Of a stretch of 64,000 nt of DNA, positions 20,383 to 30,223 are shown piece after piece (the stretch's first letter is position 1; each line of letters opens with the position of its first letter). The DNA lies in the NCBI GenBank assembly GCA_041398905.1, contig JAWKTV010000008.1, positions 1-64,000 on the forward strand. The letters are read 5' to 3'. The position numbers and the translations under genes were made by a program. The notes below the pieces were generated by a model that saw only the letters and a program-made list of their open reading frames with translations, had not been told where the DNA came from and did no database searches. This DNA is from JAWKTV01 sp041398905 (GTDB taxonomy: Bacteria; Planctomycetota; Planctomycetia; Planctomycetales; Planctomycetaceae).

Positions 20383-21053
20383 CTAGTCTCCGTGCCCCGG
20401 CAAGAAGCTCCGCCAGCAGTGGTAGCGAACATCATCCAACTGGCGGGAAATCACTGGATTGCGATTCGGCTTGGCGGGGTTCTCAGCAGCGCCATGCGGG
20501 CTCGACGGTGTGCGGCCACCCTTGCGGACATTTGCACCCACGCCGCAAACGATGTTCTCCCACGTCGTTGGACCGCCGCGGCTCCGCGGCAGCACGTGAT
20601 CGAGGCTCAATCGCTGAGCCGAGAACTGTTGGCCGCAGTACTGGCAACGATGCTCGTCGCGGAGAAAGATGTTGCGACGATTGAACTTCACCGCGCTCTT
20701 CGGCAATCGGTCGTACCGCAGCAGGCGGACGATCCGCGGGATCTGCAGGTCAAAGTTGACCGCGGATATCCAGTCGTCGGCATCGTCGTCGACCATCAGA
20801 GACTTCAGCTCGCTGTACTCACGCCAGCCGTCAAACTCATACGTCGCGTAATGCCCGTCCTCGATGTTGATCACCTCGGCGTGACCTTGTACATCAGGCA
20901 CAAGGCGCGGCGGACGGAGATGATCTGCAGGGCCTGAAAGTTGCGGTTGAGCGCCAGCACCGCCGCCGTGGTCGCACCAGCGGAGCGCTGACGAGCGCGG
21001 CCACCGGGCAACTTGACGCCACACGCTCCGGAAGCAGACGCCTGCTGGATCAT
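20383..21053 (-). pseudogene. HNH endonuclease, frameshifted
   Basis: A small HNH nuclease of the type found widely in bacteria, about 220 residues. Start estimated at ATG 21053. The frame shifts at about 20885 and twice or more near 20490-20560. Blocks: AVLALNRNFQALQIISVRRA, GHYATYEFDGWREYSELKSL, RLLRYDRLPKSAVKFNRRNI, FLRDEHRCQYCGQQFSAQRL and SLDHVLPRSRGGPTTWENIV (the HNH core with Cys pairs), and CWRSFL at the end. The second Cys pair around NVRKGGRTP lies in a damaged part. Genome location gives no hint of a partner; such stand-alone HNH genes are common and often not mobile. Confidence 0.78.
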
Positions 21054-21205
21054 GCGCACGCAAGCCCTCTCCCGTCGGAACAAGCCGAGGGGATACCTGT
21101 GAGTTCGCAAATTCTAGCGCGACCCACCGGCACTGGCAACAGATCGACTCCCCCGAGGTGGCCCAGTCCATGGACCGACCGCCCCGGGCTCCCCGCGGCA
21201 TCACA

Positions 21206-22041
21206 TCACGGCTGCCGGCCGCGCTCGTAGGCCAGCAGACCGGTCACCAGGGCGGCGAGCTTCGGAGCCGCCGCATTCGCCGTGGCGATGATTTCCTCCA
21301 CGACCGCAGGCTTGAGGGCGTCCGGCAGACACATGTCGGTGACCACCGACAATCCGACCGTCCTCAGCCCCGCATGCACGGCGACGATGACCTCCGGCAC
21401 GGTCGACATGCCAACGATGTCGGCCCCGATCTGCCGCAGGAATCGGTACTCGGCACGGGTCTCAAGATTCGGACCCGCGACCGCCACAAACACGCCCCGA
21501 TGCGCCGTGAAGTCCTGCTGCCGAGCGATCCGCAACGCGACATCACCCAACTCGCGATCGTACGGGGCGCTCATGTCGGGAAACCGCGGGCCGAGCCGAT
21601 CGTCGTTGATGCCAATCAGCGGATTACCCCCATCAGGTTGATGTGATCGTCAATGACGACCAGGTCGCCCTGACTGATAGAGACAGGTTCATCCCGCCCG
21701 AGGCGTTCGAGACGATCAGCAACTCCGCCCCCGAGCTGCTTGAAGATCCGGACCGGCAGCGTGATCGCGTCGAGCGGGTAGCCCTCATACATATGAAAGC
21801 GGCCCTCCATCGCCATCACGGGCAGCCCTTCCAGCATCCCGCACACCAACCCGCCCCGATGACTCGTCGCGGTCGACCTCAGAAAGTGCGGGATCTCCCC
21901 GTACTCGATGCTCGCCTCCACTTCGATCTTCTCGACCAGCCCGCCCAGCCCAGTCCCCAGAATGATCCCCGCATGCGGAACGCGGTTCCATCGCTGCTGA
22001 ATGGTGGCAGCGGCCGCGCACTTGTCAAACTGGTCGAGCAT
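21206..22041 (-). pseudogene. Purine-nucleoside phosphorylase (PNP family 2), frameshifted
   Basis: Phosphorolysis of purine nucleosides to base and ribose-1-phosphate. Start at ATG 22041 (MLDQFDKCAAAATIQQRW). N-terminal signature HAGIILGTGLGGLVEKI, then SHRGGLVCGMLEGLPVMAME and RFHMYEGYPLDAITLPVRIF. Indels near 21720 and 21620 displace the middle; read across frames it continues ISQGDLVVIDDHINLMG. The last 120 residues are intact: VAVAGPNLETRAEYRFLRQI, GADIVGMSTVPEVIVAVHAG. Total length (about 278) matches trimeric PNPs for inosine and guanosine. It lies just downstream of hemB on the same strand. Confidence 0.85.
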
Positions 22042-22139
22042 GTTGGCGATCCTTCTCTGGTTTGATGTCTGCGTCCGTCGACCGGACAAGTTCACGAATG
22101 CGGGAAGGCGACGCCGTCGCAGCCTCCCGTCAGCTTCAG

Positions 22140-23123
22140 TCATTCAGCCATCGCGCGGCGTCGCGCAGCGTGATAGGTCAGAATCAGATCCGCTCCCGCG
22201 CGGCGAATGGATGTCAGGATCTCGAGCGCCACACCGCTGCTCGTCAATCCACCCCGCGGCGGCGGCGGACTTGACCATCGCGTATTCGCCGCTGACGTTA
22301 TACGCCGCCAGCGGCAGACCCGGGTGAGCCTCCTTCACCCGGCGGATGATATCCAGGTAACTCAAGGCTGGCTTCACCATCAAGAGGTCCGCCCCTTCCT
22401 CGACATCCAACGCCACCTCACGCAACGCCTCGTTCCCGTTCGCGGGTCCATCTGATAGGTCCGTCGATCGCCAAACTGCGGTGCGCTCTCGGCGGCGTCA
22501 CGAAAGGGACCGTAGAAGCCCGAAGCGAACTTCGCGGCGTAGCTCATGATCGGCAGCTGCTCAAATCCCGCCGCGTCAAGACCGTCCCGCAATGCGGCGA
22601 TCGCCCCGTCCATCATGCCGCTGGGAGCCACCATGTCCGCTCCGGCACGGCGGTAGCTCACCGCCTCGGCCGCAATCCGTGGCAAGGTCGAATCGTTGTC
22701 GACTTCCGCGCCGCGCGGGCCATCCACGATCAGCCCGCAATGCCCATGATCGGTGAACTCGCACAGGCAGACGTCCGTGATCACGTACAACTCCGGGCAC
22801 CACTCCTTGATCGCCCGCACCGCCTGCTGAACGATCCCTTGCTCGTCGGTCGCATCACTCCCGATCGCGTCTTTGGTGGCGGGGATCCCGAACAGGATGA
22901 CCGCCCGGATCCCCAGTGCCGCAATCTCACGCACCTCCGACCGGAGTTCATCGATCGACAACTGGAACTGCCCCGGCATCGACCGGATCTCGATCCGCTG
23001 ACCGGCACCGTGTCGCACAAACAGCGGCTGAATGAGATTCTCGACCGTCAGCCGAGTCTCACGCACCATCTCTCGCAACTGAGGATGCTGCCGCAGGCGT
23101 CGCAGGCGAGTGACGGGAAACAT
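22140..23123 (-). pseudogene. hemB: Delta-aminolevulinic acid dehydratase (porphobilinogen synthase), frameshifted
   Basis: Condenses two 5-aminolevulinate molecules to porphobilinogen in haem and cobalamin synthesis. Start at ATG 23123 (MFPVTRLRRLRQHPQLREMV). The zinc-binding Cys motif DVCLCEFTDHGHCG and PSGMMDGAIAALRDGLD are intact. An indel near 22435 moves the frame before REVALDVEEGADLLMVKPAL, which carries the Schiff-base lysine signature, and a second near 22243 precedes VALEILTSIRRAGADLILTY. The span is 984 bases, exactly the usual 327 residues, so the two indels cancel in length. Likely functional in the organism, given complete motif conservation. Confidence 0.88.
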
Positions 23124-23529
23124 CGGCGTTCGCGGAGTGGGGCACGGTGTGACAACGCAGCGCGAGCGATGGACCTTGCAGCCGGTCGCCAACCTAACCC
23201 GCGGGGAGCGGCACGTCAAACGGCGATCATACTGCCCCAGCGGATGGGTGCAGTCGCTGGCTGGTGGGGGGAGCCAGGCGAGCCGGCCTGCGGCAGCACC
23301 CGGACCGGGGCGATCTCCATGTTGTCGGTCCGGCCTACGGCACCGCCGAGACAGCCCTGCGTGATCCGCCGAAGTTGCTGTCGGCGCCCCGCGAAGCGGA
23401 AGCCCCCGACGCCGCTCGCGCCCCCTTCGGGCGCTCCCTGATCGACGGATGTGTCAACTGGTGACCCGCTGCCGAGCGAGTTACCATCTGATGATCGTCA
23501 GGCTATTCACTCTCCCTCGGACCCCGACC
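23124..23529. other. Intergenic region between divergent hemB and pssA
   Basis: No convincing gene. It must carry both promoters. A GC-rich block near 23260-23330 (ggcgagccgg, ggaccgg) loosely resembles the dispersed repeats but is not a clear copy. Confidence 0.4.
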
Positions 23530-24402
23530 ATGCGACCCCGGCTGATCGCCGTTCTGCCGACACTCATCACGCTTGGCAACGCGGCTTGTGGTTTCGGCGC
23601 GATCACTTTCGCCGCGAAGCTCGGCCCCGCGGACCTGTCCGACCTCGGCCGGGACAGTCTGTTCGCCTCGAACCCTTCACTCGTGGCGGCGCTCCTGGTC
23701 TATCTGGGGATGTTGTTCGACATGCTCGACGGCAGCGCCGCGCGGCTGACGCGACAGACCAGCGAGTTGGGCGCGCAGCTCGACAGCCTCTGCGATGCCG
23801 TCTCCTTCGGCGTCGCACCGGCGTTTCTGATGCTGCAATTCGTCAGTCGGGAACTGGCAGATGTCAACGCCCTCCAGTGGCATCCGCGGCTGCTGTGGAC
23901 GATCGGAGCGTTGTACACGGTCTGCGCGATCATGCGACTGGCCCGCTTCAACGTTGAAACAGAAGAGGACGACGCGCACGACACTTTCAGCGGACTCCCC
24001 TCACCCGCTGCCGCCGGCACCGTCGTCGCCTTCCCGTTCGCAATGTCAACGCTGCGCGAACTGGCGGCGGGCGACCCCGGCACAATGAAGGACGTCGCGG
24101 AGTGGCTGATCCCCGCCTTCAAAGTCGGACTGCCGGCCATCACGTTCGCGGTCGCGTGCCTGATGGTTTCGCGCATCCGTTACCCGCACTTCTTCAATCA
24201 GTTGTTCCGAGGCCAGCGATCAAAGCGGCACATCGTGCAACTGGTCTTTTCCTTCGCCGTCATCTTCTGGGCGCACGAGTTGGCCGTCCCCATGATCTTC
24301 TGCGTCTTCGCCTTCGGCGCCCCGCTGCGAAGCGCGTGGACCCGCGCCGTCAACGGACGTCCAGTCACCGCGAACGACGCCGCGAACGCCAACGACAACT
24401 AA
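23530..24402 (+). CDS. pssA: CDP-diacylglycerol-serine O-phosphatidyltransferase
   Basis: Membrane enzyme of phospholipid synthesis: CDP-diacylglycerol plus serine gives phosphatidylserine, the precursor of phosphatidylethanolamine. The CDP-alcohol phosphotransferase motif DMLDGSAARLTRQTSELGAQ (from residue 64) followed by LDSLCDAVSFG gives the full D..DG..AR........G...D...D set. Multiple hydrophobic helices follow. I start at ATG 23530 (MRPRLIAVLPTLITLGNAAC); an in-frame ATG at 23491 would add 13 residues. ribE follows after 18 bases, so the two are probably co-transcribed. Confidence 0.9.
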   Translation: MRPRLIAVLPTLITLGNAACGFGAITFAAKLGPADLSDLGRDSLFASNPSLVAALLVYLGMLFDMLDGSAARLTRQTSELGAQLDSLCDAVSFGVAPAFLMLQFVSRELADVNALQWHPRLLWTIGALYTVCAIMRLARFNVETEEDDAHDTFSGLPSPAAAGTVVAFPFAMSTLRELAAGDPGTMKDVAEWLIPAFKVGLPAITFAVACLMVSRIRYPHFFNQLFRGQRSKRHIVQLVFSFAVIFWAHELAVPMIFCVFAFGAPLRSAWTRAVNGRPVTANDAANANDN

Positions 24403-24420
24403 CGAGAATCGAGGTCTGCA

Positions 24421-25035
24421 ATGTTCACCGGCTTGGTGGAAGGTCTGGGCACGATCGCCGCGGTGGAACCTGAAGTCGCCGGCCTGCGGCTGCGTGTCGA
24501 TCCGCAGAGTCCAACTCTCCGCGAAGACAGCCCTCCGCTCGGCGCGAGCATCGCCCTGAACGGCTGCTGCCTGACGGTCGTCGCCGTCAGCGAGGCCGGC
24601 TGGGACTTCCAGGCCGGGCAGGAAACGTTGTCTCGCACCAACCTCGGTGCGCTCAAGGTCGGTGACGTCGTGAACATCGAACGATCCCTGCCTGCCAACG
24701 GCAGACTGGGCGGACACTTTGTGCAAGGGCACATCGACGGAGTTGGCAACGTCGATGCCATTGACCGCGACGGACAATGGGTGACCATGTGGTTCCGCGT
24801 CCCACCACCGCTCACCCGGCAGATGGTCTCCAAAGGTTCCGTCGCCGTGGATGGCATCAGCCTCACCCTCGTCGACGTGACCGAAGATCGATTCAGCATC
24901 GCCCTCATTCCACATACGCTGGAGGTGACCACGCTCGGCCACCGCGCTGTCGGAGATGTCGTCAACATCGAGACCGACATCCTCGGCAAGTACCTCGAAA
25001 AGTTGCTCACCGCTGTCGGTGGCATCCGCGACTGA
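24421..25035 (+). CDS. ribE: Riboflavin synthase alpha chain
   Basis: Catalyses dismutation of 6,7-dimethyl-8-ribityllumazine to riboflavin. 204 residues, normal length, with two lumazine-binding repeats: MFTGLVEGLGTIAAVEPEVA begins the first, with ALNGCCLTVVAVSE, and QWVTMWFRVPPPLTRQMVSK, GSVAVDGISLTLVDVTEDRF form the second. The GGHFVQGHIDGVG segment between them is typical. It sits 18 bases after pssA; no FMN riboswitch was recognised upstream and the other rib genes are not in the window. Confidence 0.95.
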   Translation: MFTGLVEGLGTIAAVEPEVAGLRLRVDPQSPTLREDSPPLGASIALNGCCLTVVAVSEAGWDFQAGQETLSRTNLGALKVGDVVNIERSLPANGRLGGHFVQGHIDGVGNVDAIDRDGQWVTMWFRVPPPLTRQMVSKGSVAVDGISLTLVDVTEDRFSIALIPHTLEVTTLGHRAVGDVVNIETDILGKYLEKLLTAVGGIRD

Positions 25036-25116
25036 CGCACCTCGTCGAATCGGCACCGCCAAACCGGACGCAGCCTTCTCAGAGCGGAATCCGCTGCTCT
25101 CGACGGACTGCTCGGC

Positions 25117-26562
25117 TCACTCCTCTCGCCGTGACCGCGGGCCCCGGAGTGTCGCACGGGCCGGATCGTAGTCGGGATTCGGCTTCGGCATCTGAGCATC
25201 GACCGATGCGAGCCAGGCCTGCAGTTCAGTCGAGAGTCGGGTGGTCGTTTCCGGGTTACGCGCAGCCTGATCGTCGCTCTCGCTGATGTCCGCCGACAGG
25301 TCGTACAGTTCACTCGGCGTGTCGTCGAAGAAGTCGATCAGCTTCCACCGCCCCTGGCGAATCGCCGCCGCGGGCCGCGAATGGTGATAGTGCGGGTAAT
25401 GCCAATACAGCGACTCCCGCGCCATCCGGGCGTCGGCGTCACGCAGCAGCGGCAGCAGACTCAATCCGTCGAGTCGCGGCCGCTCCTCGACTGGAACGCC
25501 CGCGATGTCGGCGAAGGTCGCCCAGAAGTCGACACTGATCGTCGGTTCGTCGCAGATCGCACCGGCCGTCGTCACGCCCGGCCAGCGCACAATCAGTGGC
25601 ACGCGGATGCCGCCCTCATACAGCGAACCCTTCTCGTCACGCAGCGGGGCGTTGCTGGTGACGATCGCACCTCCATTCGCGCTCTGTCTCAGCCCACCGT
25701 TGTCCGATGTAACGATGACGACGGTGTTCTCCGCCAGGCCCGCGGCGTCGAGGGCATCAAGCAACCGGCCGACGCTGTCGTCGACATGCTCGACCATCGC
25801 GGCGTAGACCGGGTTGTTGATCCCGCCAGCCGGGCCGGTCCGCTCCGTGTACTTCCGGATCTTCTCCCCCGCGGCTTCGAGGGGAATGTGGACAGCGAAG
25901 TGTGACAGGAACACGAACGCCGGACGGGCATCATCGGCCTTCAGAAAGTCGATCGTCGCGTCCGTCAGGAAGTCGGCCAAGTAAGTGCCATCCGGAACAT
26001 CGGCCGGCGGCGTGAGCTGAAACCGTGGCGCGAAGTGCCGGCCGCTGCTCACCAGTGACCGCTGGTAGCCCTGCTCGCTGGGCAGGAACCCGGTTCCCCC
26101 CAGATGCCACTTGCCGAAATACGCGGTGCGATACCCCCTCGCCGCAAGGCCTTCCGCCGGAGTCTCCACATCGAGCGGCAACGCGCTGCGGACCTGCGGG
26201 ACGATCAGTTGCTCCCAAGGCCGCGCGTGCCCGGGAATGAAGTCGGTGATGCCCAGTCGCGCCTGGTATTGGCCAGACTGGATCGACGCCCGTGTCGGAG
26301 AACAGACCGCTCCGGCGGCATAGAAGTCGGTGAACCGGACACCTTCCGCAGCCAGTCGGTCAATTCGGGGCGTTTGATGAAACTCGTTCCCGTAGCATCC
26401 CAGGTCCGCCCAGCCCAGATCATCGACGAGCACGAACAGGATGTTCGGCGGAGACGCCGCCGCCTGCACGGAGCGTTTCATCGGGAAGGCGATGCACATC
26501 ACGAGGAACATCGCCACGGTCGGCGGACTGACAGGGAGGGCGCGCATGATGACTCTGGTCAC
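25117..26562 (-). CDS. Sulfatase (arylsulfatase family), secreted
   Basis: 481 residues with an N-terminal hydrophobic signal (about residues 8-35). NILFVLVDDLGWADLGCYGN holds the metal-ligand Asp pair. The formylglycine signature CSPTR (residues 87-91) lies in FYAAGAVCSPTRASIQSGQY and needs FGE-type activation. Downstream: LAARGYRTAYFGKWHLGG, VVIVTSDNGGLRQSANGG and GGIRVPLIVRWPG are standard. Such enzymes remove sulfate from marine or algal polysaccharides and are expanded in planctomycetes. Substrate not predictable. A second sulfatase of a different subgroup lies at 46556-48079. An alternative start is ATG 26547. Confidence 0.92.
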   Translation of the reverse strand: MTRVIMRALPVSPPTVAMFLVMCIAFPMKRSVQAAASPPNILFVLVDDLGWADLGCYGNEFHQTPRIDRLAAEGVRFTDFYAAGAVCSPTRASIQSGQYQARLGITDFIPGHARPWEQLIVPQVRSALPLDVETPAEGLAARGYRTAYFGKWHLGGTGFLPSEQGYQRSLVSSGRHFAPRFQLTPPADVPDGTYLADFLTDATIDFLKADDARPAFVFLSHFAVHIPLEAAGEKIRKYTERTGPAGGINNPVYAAMVEHVDDSVGRLLDALDAAGLAENTVVIVTSDNGGLRQSANGGAIVTSNAPLRDEKGSLYEGGIRVPLIVRWPGVTTAGAICDEPTISVDFWATFADIAGVPVEERPRLDGLSLLPLLRDADARMARESLYWHYPHYHHSRPAAAIRQGRWKLIDFFDDTPSELYDLSADISESDDQAARNPETTTRLSTELQAWLASVDAQMPKPNPDYDPARATLRGPRSRREE

Positions 26563-27109
26563 TCCGCTCGGGTCGAGTTCTCAACGTCAGCGCAAGAGCG
26601 TAGCTGTTCCCCGTTGCGGTGTCTTCGCCATGTGTGCCCGCCAGATCCTTCCCCAAACCTCCCGCTCGTCAAAACCAACCGTTTTTCCGCAGAAAATGCG
26701 GCCAAATGCCCGCAGCTTCGTCATTGAGGCGTCACGGTGCGGATGGCTCTTCGACGACTTGTCGACAGGTTCTTTGATGTTCACCCGCCCTTGAGAAAGT
26801 TGGTTGACACTGCAAACTGCGGGAAAACGAACGGTTCAGATTTGGAGAAAAAAATTGAGTCGAGTTTGGTTTGACTCCCCGGTGGCTGGCTGTAAAGTCG
26901 GGTTCAGTTGAATGAGCCATTTGGCCCCTCTGACGGAGTGCTCAGCCGAGTCATTCCGAGATTTTTATCTGACCTTAAGCACCCAGCGGCAGGCGTGCTT
27001 CGCTCGCGATGGATCGCATGTTTCCTCGCGAAGTCGGTCTGTCACCACGATCCCACCAGGGTTGAACCGGATCGCGGTGCGCGCTGACTAACCTCATAGG
27101 GGTTGCAAG
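26563..27109. other. Divergent intergenic region upstream of dnaA, with AT-rich block
   Basis: Between the sulfatase and dnaA. The block 26833-26876 (including ggagaaaaaaattgagtcg) is distinctly more AT-rich than its surroundings. I looked for DnaA boxes; TTTTTCCGCA near 26682 is one mismatch from a weak box, but no cluster of boxes was found, so an origin is not supported. Confidence 0.4.
26871..26898 (+). promoter_or_regulatory. Candidate sigma-70-type promoter for dnaA
   Basis: TTGACT (26871-26876), a 16-base spacer, then TAAAGT (26893-26898). It would give a leader of roughly 200 bases before the dnaA start at 27110. Match to consensus is 5/6 and 4/6; unproven. Confidence 0.35.
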
Positions 27110-28555
27110 ATGCTGCCCGAGTCGCCTCACGGTGGACACGACGTTGATCAGATTCTCGAACATGTGCAGCGGGCCATCGGAGAACGACGCTATCGCCACT
27201 GGTTTCAGGGGCGGACGCGGCTGGTACTCCGGGGCGACGTTCTGCGGGTCGAGGCGGCCAGCCCGTATCTCCTCAACTGGGTGCAACGTCGATTCACCGA
27301 TGTCCTGCAGACCGCCGCACGGGAAGTCGTGCATCCGGGGCTGCGACTGACTTTTGACGTCGATGCCACCCTGGCATTGCTGCCGGCCACTGACGGTTCC
27401 GAGGACGGAGTTTCCTTGCCCCAACAGGCAGCCGTCGGGCGGTCGACGAGGCCGGCTGCGGCCGCGGCGACGGACACGCCGCGCGCCGCGGACGGTGCAG
27501 CGAAGTCGCCTCAAGTCCGCCGCCAGTTCGACCTCGCCGATTTCGTCGTCGGAGGCTGTAACGAGCTGGCCTACACCGCCGCGAGGCAGGTCTCCGCAAC
27601 CCCCGGTGCCCGCTACTCGCCGCTCTTCATTCACTCAGGCGTCGGCAACGGCAAGTCGCACCTCGCCGAAGCCATCTCACGGCAAATCAAACGCAACTTT
27701 CCCTCGCTGCAAGTCCTCTTCCTGACGGCTGAGAACTTCACCAATTACTTCACCCGCTCGCTGCGGGAGAAGTCATCCGTCGGCTTCCGCGCGAAGTTCC
27801 GCGGCTGTGATGTGTTGATCGTCGAAGACGTCGACTTCCTCGAAGGCAAGAAGTCCGTCCAGGAGGAGTTCCTGCACACGCTGCAGCAGCTCGAAGCCGA
27901 GGGCCGACAGATCGTCCTGACGGGCGATCGCCACCCGCGCCTGATGACCAAGCTGACCGACGAACTGGTGACCCGCTTCTTGTCCGGGCTGGTCTGCCGC
28001 ATCGAAGCTCCGTCGCTGGAGATGCGGAAGGAGGTCGTCCGACGGATCGCCGCCGAACGCAAGTTACCAGTTTCCACCGGAGCGCTCGATTTCGTCGCCA
28101 GCCGATTCACCTCCAGCATCCGCGAGATCGTCGGCGCGATGAACTGCCTCGACGTCTGGCATTCGATCCAGTCGAAGCGCATCGGCGTCGGCGTGGCCCG
28201 CGAGGTGCTCGCCAACCTCGAACGAGACTGTCTGAAGATCGTCCGTCTTGACGATATCGATCGGGCGGTCGCCAACCTCTTCGGGCTCACGACCTCCGCG
28301 CTCAAGTCATCCTGCCGGTCCCGCAATGTGGCCCAGCCGCGCATGCTCGCGATGTACCTCGCCCGCCGCATGACCAACGTCGCCTACAGCGATATCGGTC
28401 GGCACTTCGGCGGCCGGAACCACACGACCGTGATGTCCGCCGAAAAGAAGATCGCGCGTCAACTCGAATTGAACGAATCGATCCGCATCGCCGCCGAGAA
28501 CTGGCCGGTCCGCGATGTGCTGCAAACGCTCGAACAGCAGGTGCTCGCCGGGTAA
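27110..28555 (+). CDS. dnaA: Chromosomal replication initiator protein DnaA
   Basis: 481 residues. Domain I (about 1-85) contains HWFQGRTRLVLRGDVLRVEA; domain II is a short Ala-rich linker (about 100-135). The AAA+ domain begins at FDLADFVVGGCNELAYTAAR, with Walker A SGVGNGKSHL (176-185) and Walker B VLIVEDVDF (235-243). These vary from the usual GGVGLGKTHL and LLIDDIQF. Domain IV ends with LARRMTNVAYSDIGRHFGGR then NHTTV, the DnaA-box-binding helix-turn-helix (434-441). It initiates replication by opening oriC. dnaN and recF are absent from the window, as is usual in planctomycetes where dnaA is often isolated. Start supported by AGGGG about 10 bases upstream. Confidence 0.9.
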   Translation: MLPESPHGGHDVDQILEHVQRAIGERRYRHWFQGRTRLVLRGDVLRVEAASPYLLNWVQRRFTDVLQTAAREVVHPGLRLTFDVDATLALLPATDGSEDGVSLPQQAAVGRSTRPAAAAATDTPRAADGAAKSPQVRRQFDLADFVVGGCNELAYTAARQVSATPGARYSPLFIHSGVGNGKSHLAEAISRQIKRNFPSLQVLFLTAENFTNYFTRSLREKSSVGFRAKFRGCDVLIVEDVDFLEGKKSVQEEFLHTLQQLEAEGRQIVLTGDRHPRLMTKLTDELVTRFLSGLVCRIEAPSLEMRKEVVRRIAAERKLPVSTGALDFVASRFTSSIREIVGAMNCLDVWHSIQSKRIGVGVAREVLANLERDCLKIVRLDDIDRAVANLFGLTTSALKSSCRSRNVAQPRMLAMYLARRMTNVAYSDIGRHFGGRNHTTVMSAEKKIARQLELNESIRIAAENWPVRDVLQTLEQQVLAG

Positions 28556-28706
28556 TCGGCAGGTCCCGGCACCGTCTCCAAACAGCCATCCGACGCCAGC
28601 TCCCCCCTCCTCACACCAGCGGTACCATCTCGCCAACGGGCAAGCACTTCAGTGACTGCCGCCAACGGAAGAAGGTGGAGCCGCGCGACAGTTGTCGCTG
28701 GCACGA

Positions 28707-29961
28707 TTACTGAGCGATATCCACGGCGATGATCTCGTGGTCGTCGCGCACGTAGAGAATGCCGTTGGCGATCGACGGAGCCTGGCGAGTCGTGTCGAAC
28801 AGTTTCGCGCGACCCAATTCCTCGTAGCGCTCCGGATTCGCCCGCAGCAGGACCAGCTCACCTTGCATCGTCGTCGCCCACAGCTTGCCATCCGCGGCGA
28901 TCGCGTTCCCCTTGCCGAATCGCTTCTGTTGCCACTTGCGCTCGCCGGTCGTGGGATCAATGCAGGTGAAGTGGGTGACCGGTCTGCCGCTGCCGACATT
29001 ATCGAATCCGTACAACCATCCGTCGAGCAACAGGGAAGTCTGCCACTCGTTGCGAAGCACGCTGCCGGTTCCGGTCGATGACCAGACTCGCTCACTGCGC
29101 CGTCCTCCGCGATCGACAGTAGAGCCGTACCATGATTCTCGCCGCAGGAGATCAGGACGCCCGTCGACTTCCAGAGGCAATGCGATGTTGCACGCGTAGT
29201 CGGTCTTCCAGGGATGTCGCTTACTGCGTTCTCCTGAGCGAGGCTCGACTTGCGTGCCGCGGCTCCGGTGTAGCTCACAATCTGGAAGTTTGGCCATTGA
29301 TCAAAGCAGCGGTAGGTGACGAATAGCCTGCGGCATCGCTCGCCGACTTTCCACAACAGCGACGACGACTCCAGGTCATACGAAGCGAGCGACGCCTGCG
29401 GCGTACCCACGCACACCGTCACAGTCCCCTCATGAATGAGCGGTGAAGAGGCCATGCCGTACTCAGCCGGCTCACCTCCAAGTTCCTGCACCGCGTTTCG
29501 GGACCAGACCAGCGATCCATCGGTGACCTTGAGCACGGCGAGCACTCCTTCACCGGTGTAGACCGCCACATAATCTCCATCTATGGCGGGCGTGCCGCGC
29601 GGGCCGTCACCCATCGGGTTCGTGTAGGCGGGTGCGACCGGCGTCCGCCAGAGCTGCTCACCCGTCTTTGCGTCGAGCGCGAGAACCGACTGCTGGCCCT
29701 CGGCCTGCACCAGCGTGACGCACCGCCCATTGGCGATCGCCAGACCCGCCATCCCCACTCCCCCGGCACCCTCCACAATACCTTGGGACCGCCGGCGGGG
29801 AACTCACTGATGAGTCCCGTCTCATTCGAAAGCCTGTCGCGGTGCGGTCCCAAAAACTGTGGCCAGTCACCGGCGTGCAATGACGATCCGCTGGCAAGAC
29901 AGGCAAGTCCAAGGCCACACAACATCCGCGTCAGCATCCGCATCGATCGATACCCGAGCAT
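28707..29961 (-). pseudogene. PQQ-like beta-propeller protein, frameshifted
   Basis: Start at ATG 29961 (MLGYRSMRMLTRMLCGLGLA), a signal peptide with cleavage after LHAG, followed by DWPQFLGPHRDRLSNETGLI, the conserved start of planctomycete PQQ-like secreted proteins. Indels near 29770, 29320 and 29120 break the frame. Blade repeats are recoverable: VLALDAKTGEQLWRTPVAPA, GVLAVLKVTDGSLVWSRNAV, YDLESSSLLWKVGE, FTCIDPTTGERKWQQKRFGK and APSIANGILYVRDDHEIIAV. Similar in plan to the intact gene at 4560. Convergent with dnaA. Confidence 0.8.
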
Positions 29962-30223
29962 TTCGTGACCTCGCTTTCTGATGGACGAGAGCAAAGCGCG
30001 GATGGTAGAGAGATCGCGAAATCAGGAATGCTGGCGGACGAGTCCGAGTGTGAAGTGCACACCTCAAAGCCAACCCCGCGCCCCTACGGCCCACGTTTCT
30101 CGTGTTCCCTGCAACTAGCTGGACCGATATGCTGCCCACACAGCACGTCGTTCTTCGGGTCACGTGAGTATTGGCTTCGACCGCGACGATGACCCGATTA
30201 CGCTCGCCCGCCGTCAACTTCCC

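Noticed and set aside
26563..27109. Replication origin upstream of dnaA
   Set aside because: Only one weak box-like sequence was found and no cluster of DnaA boxes; an AT-rich patch alone is not enough.
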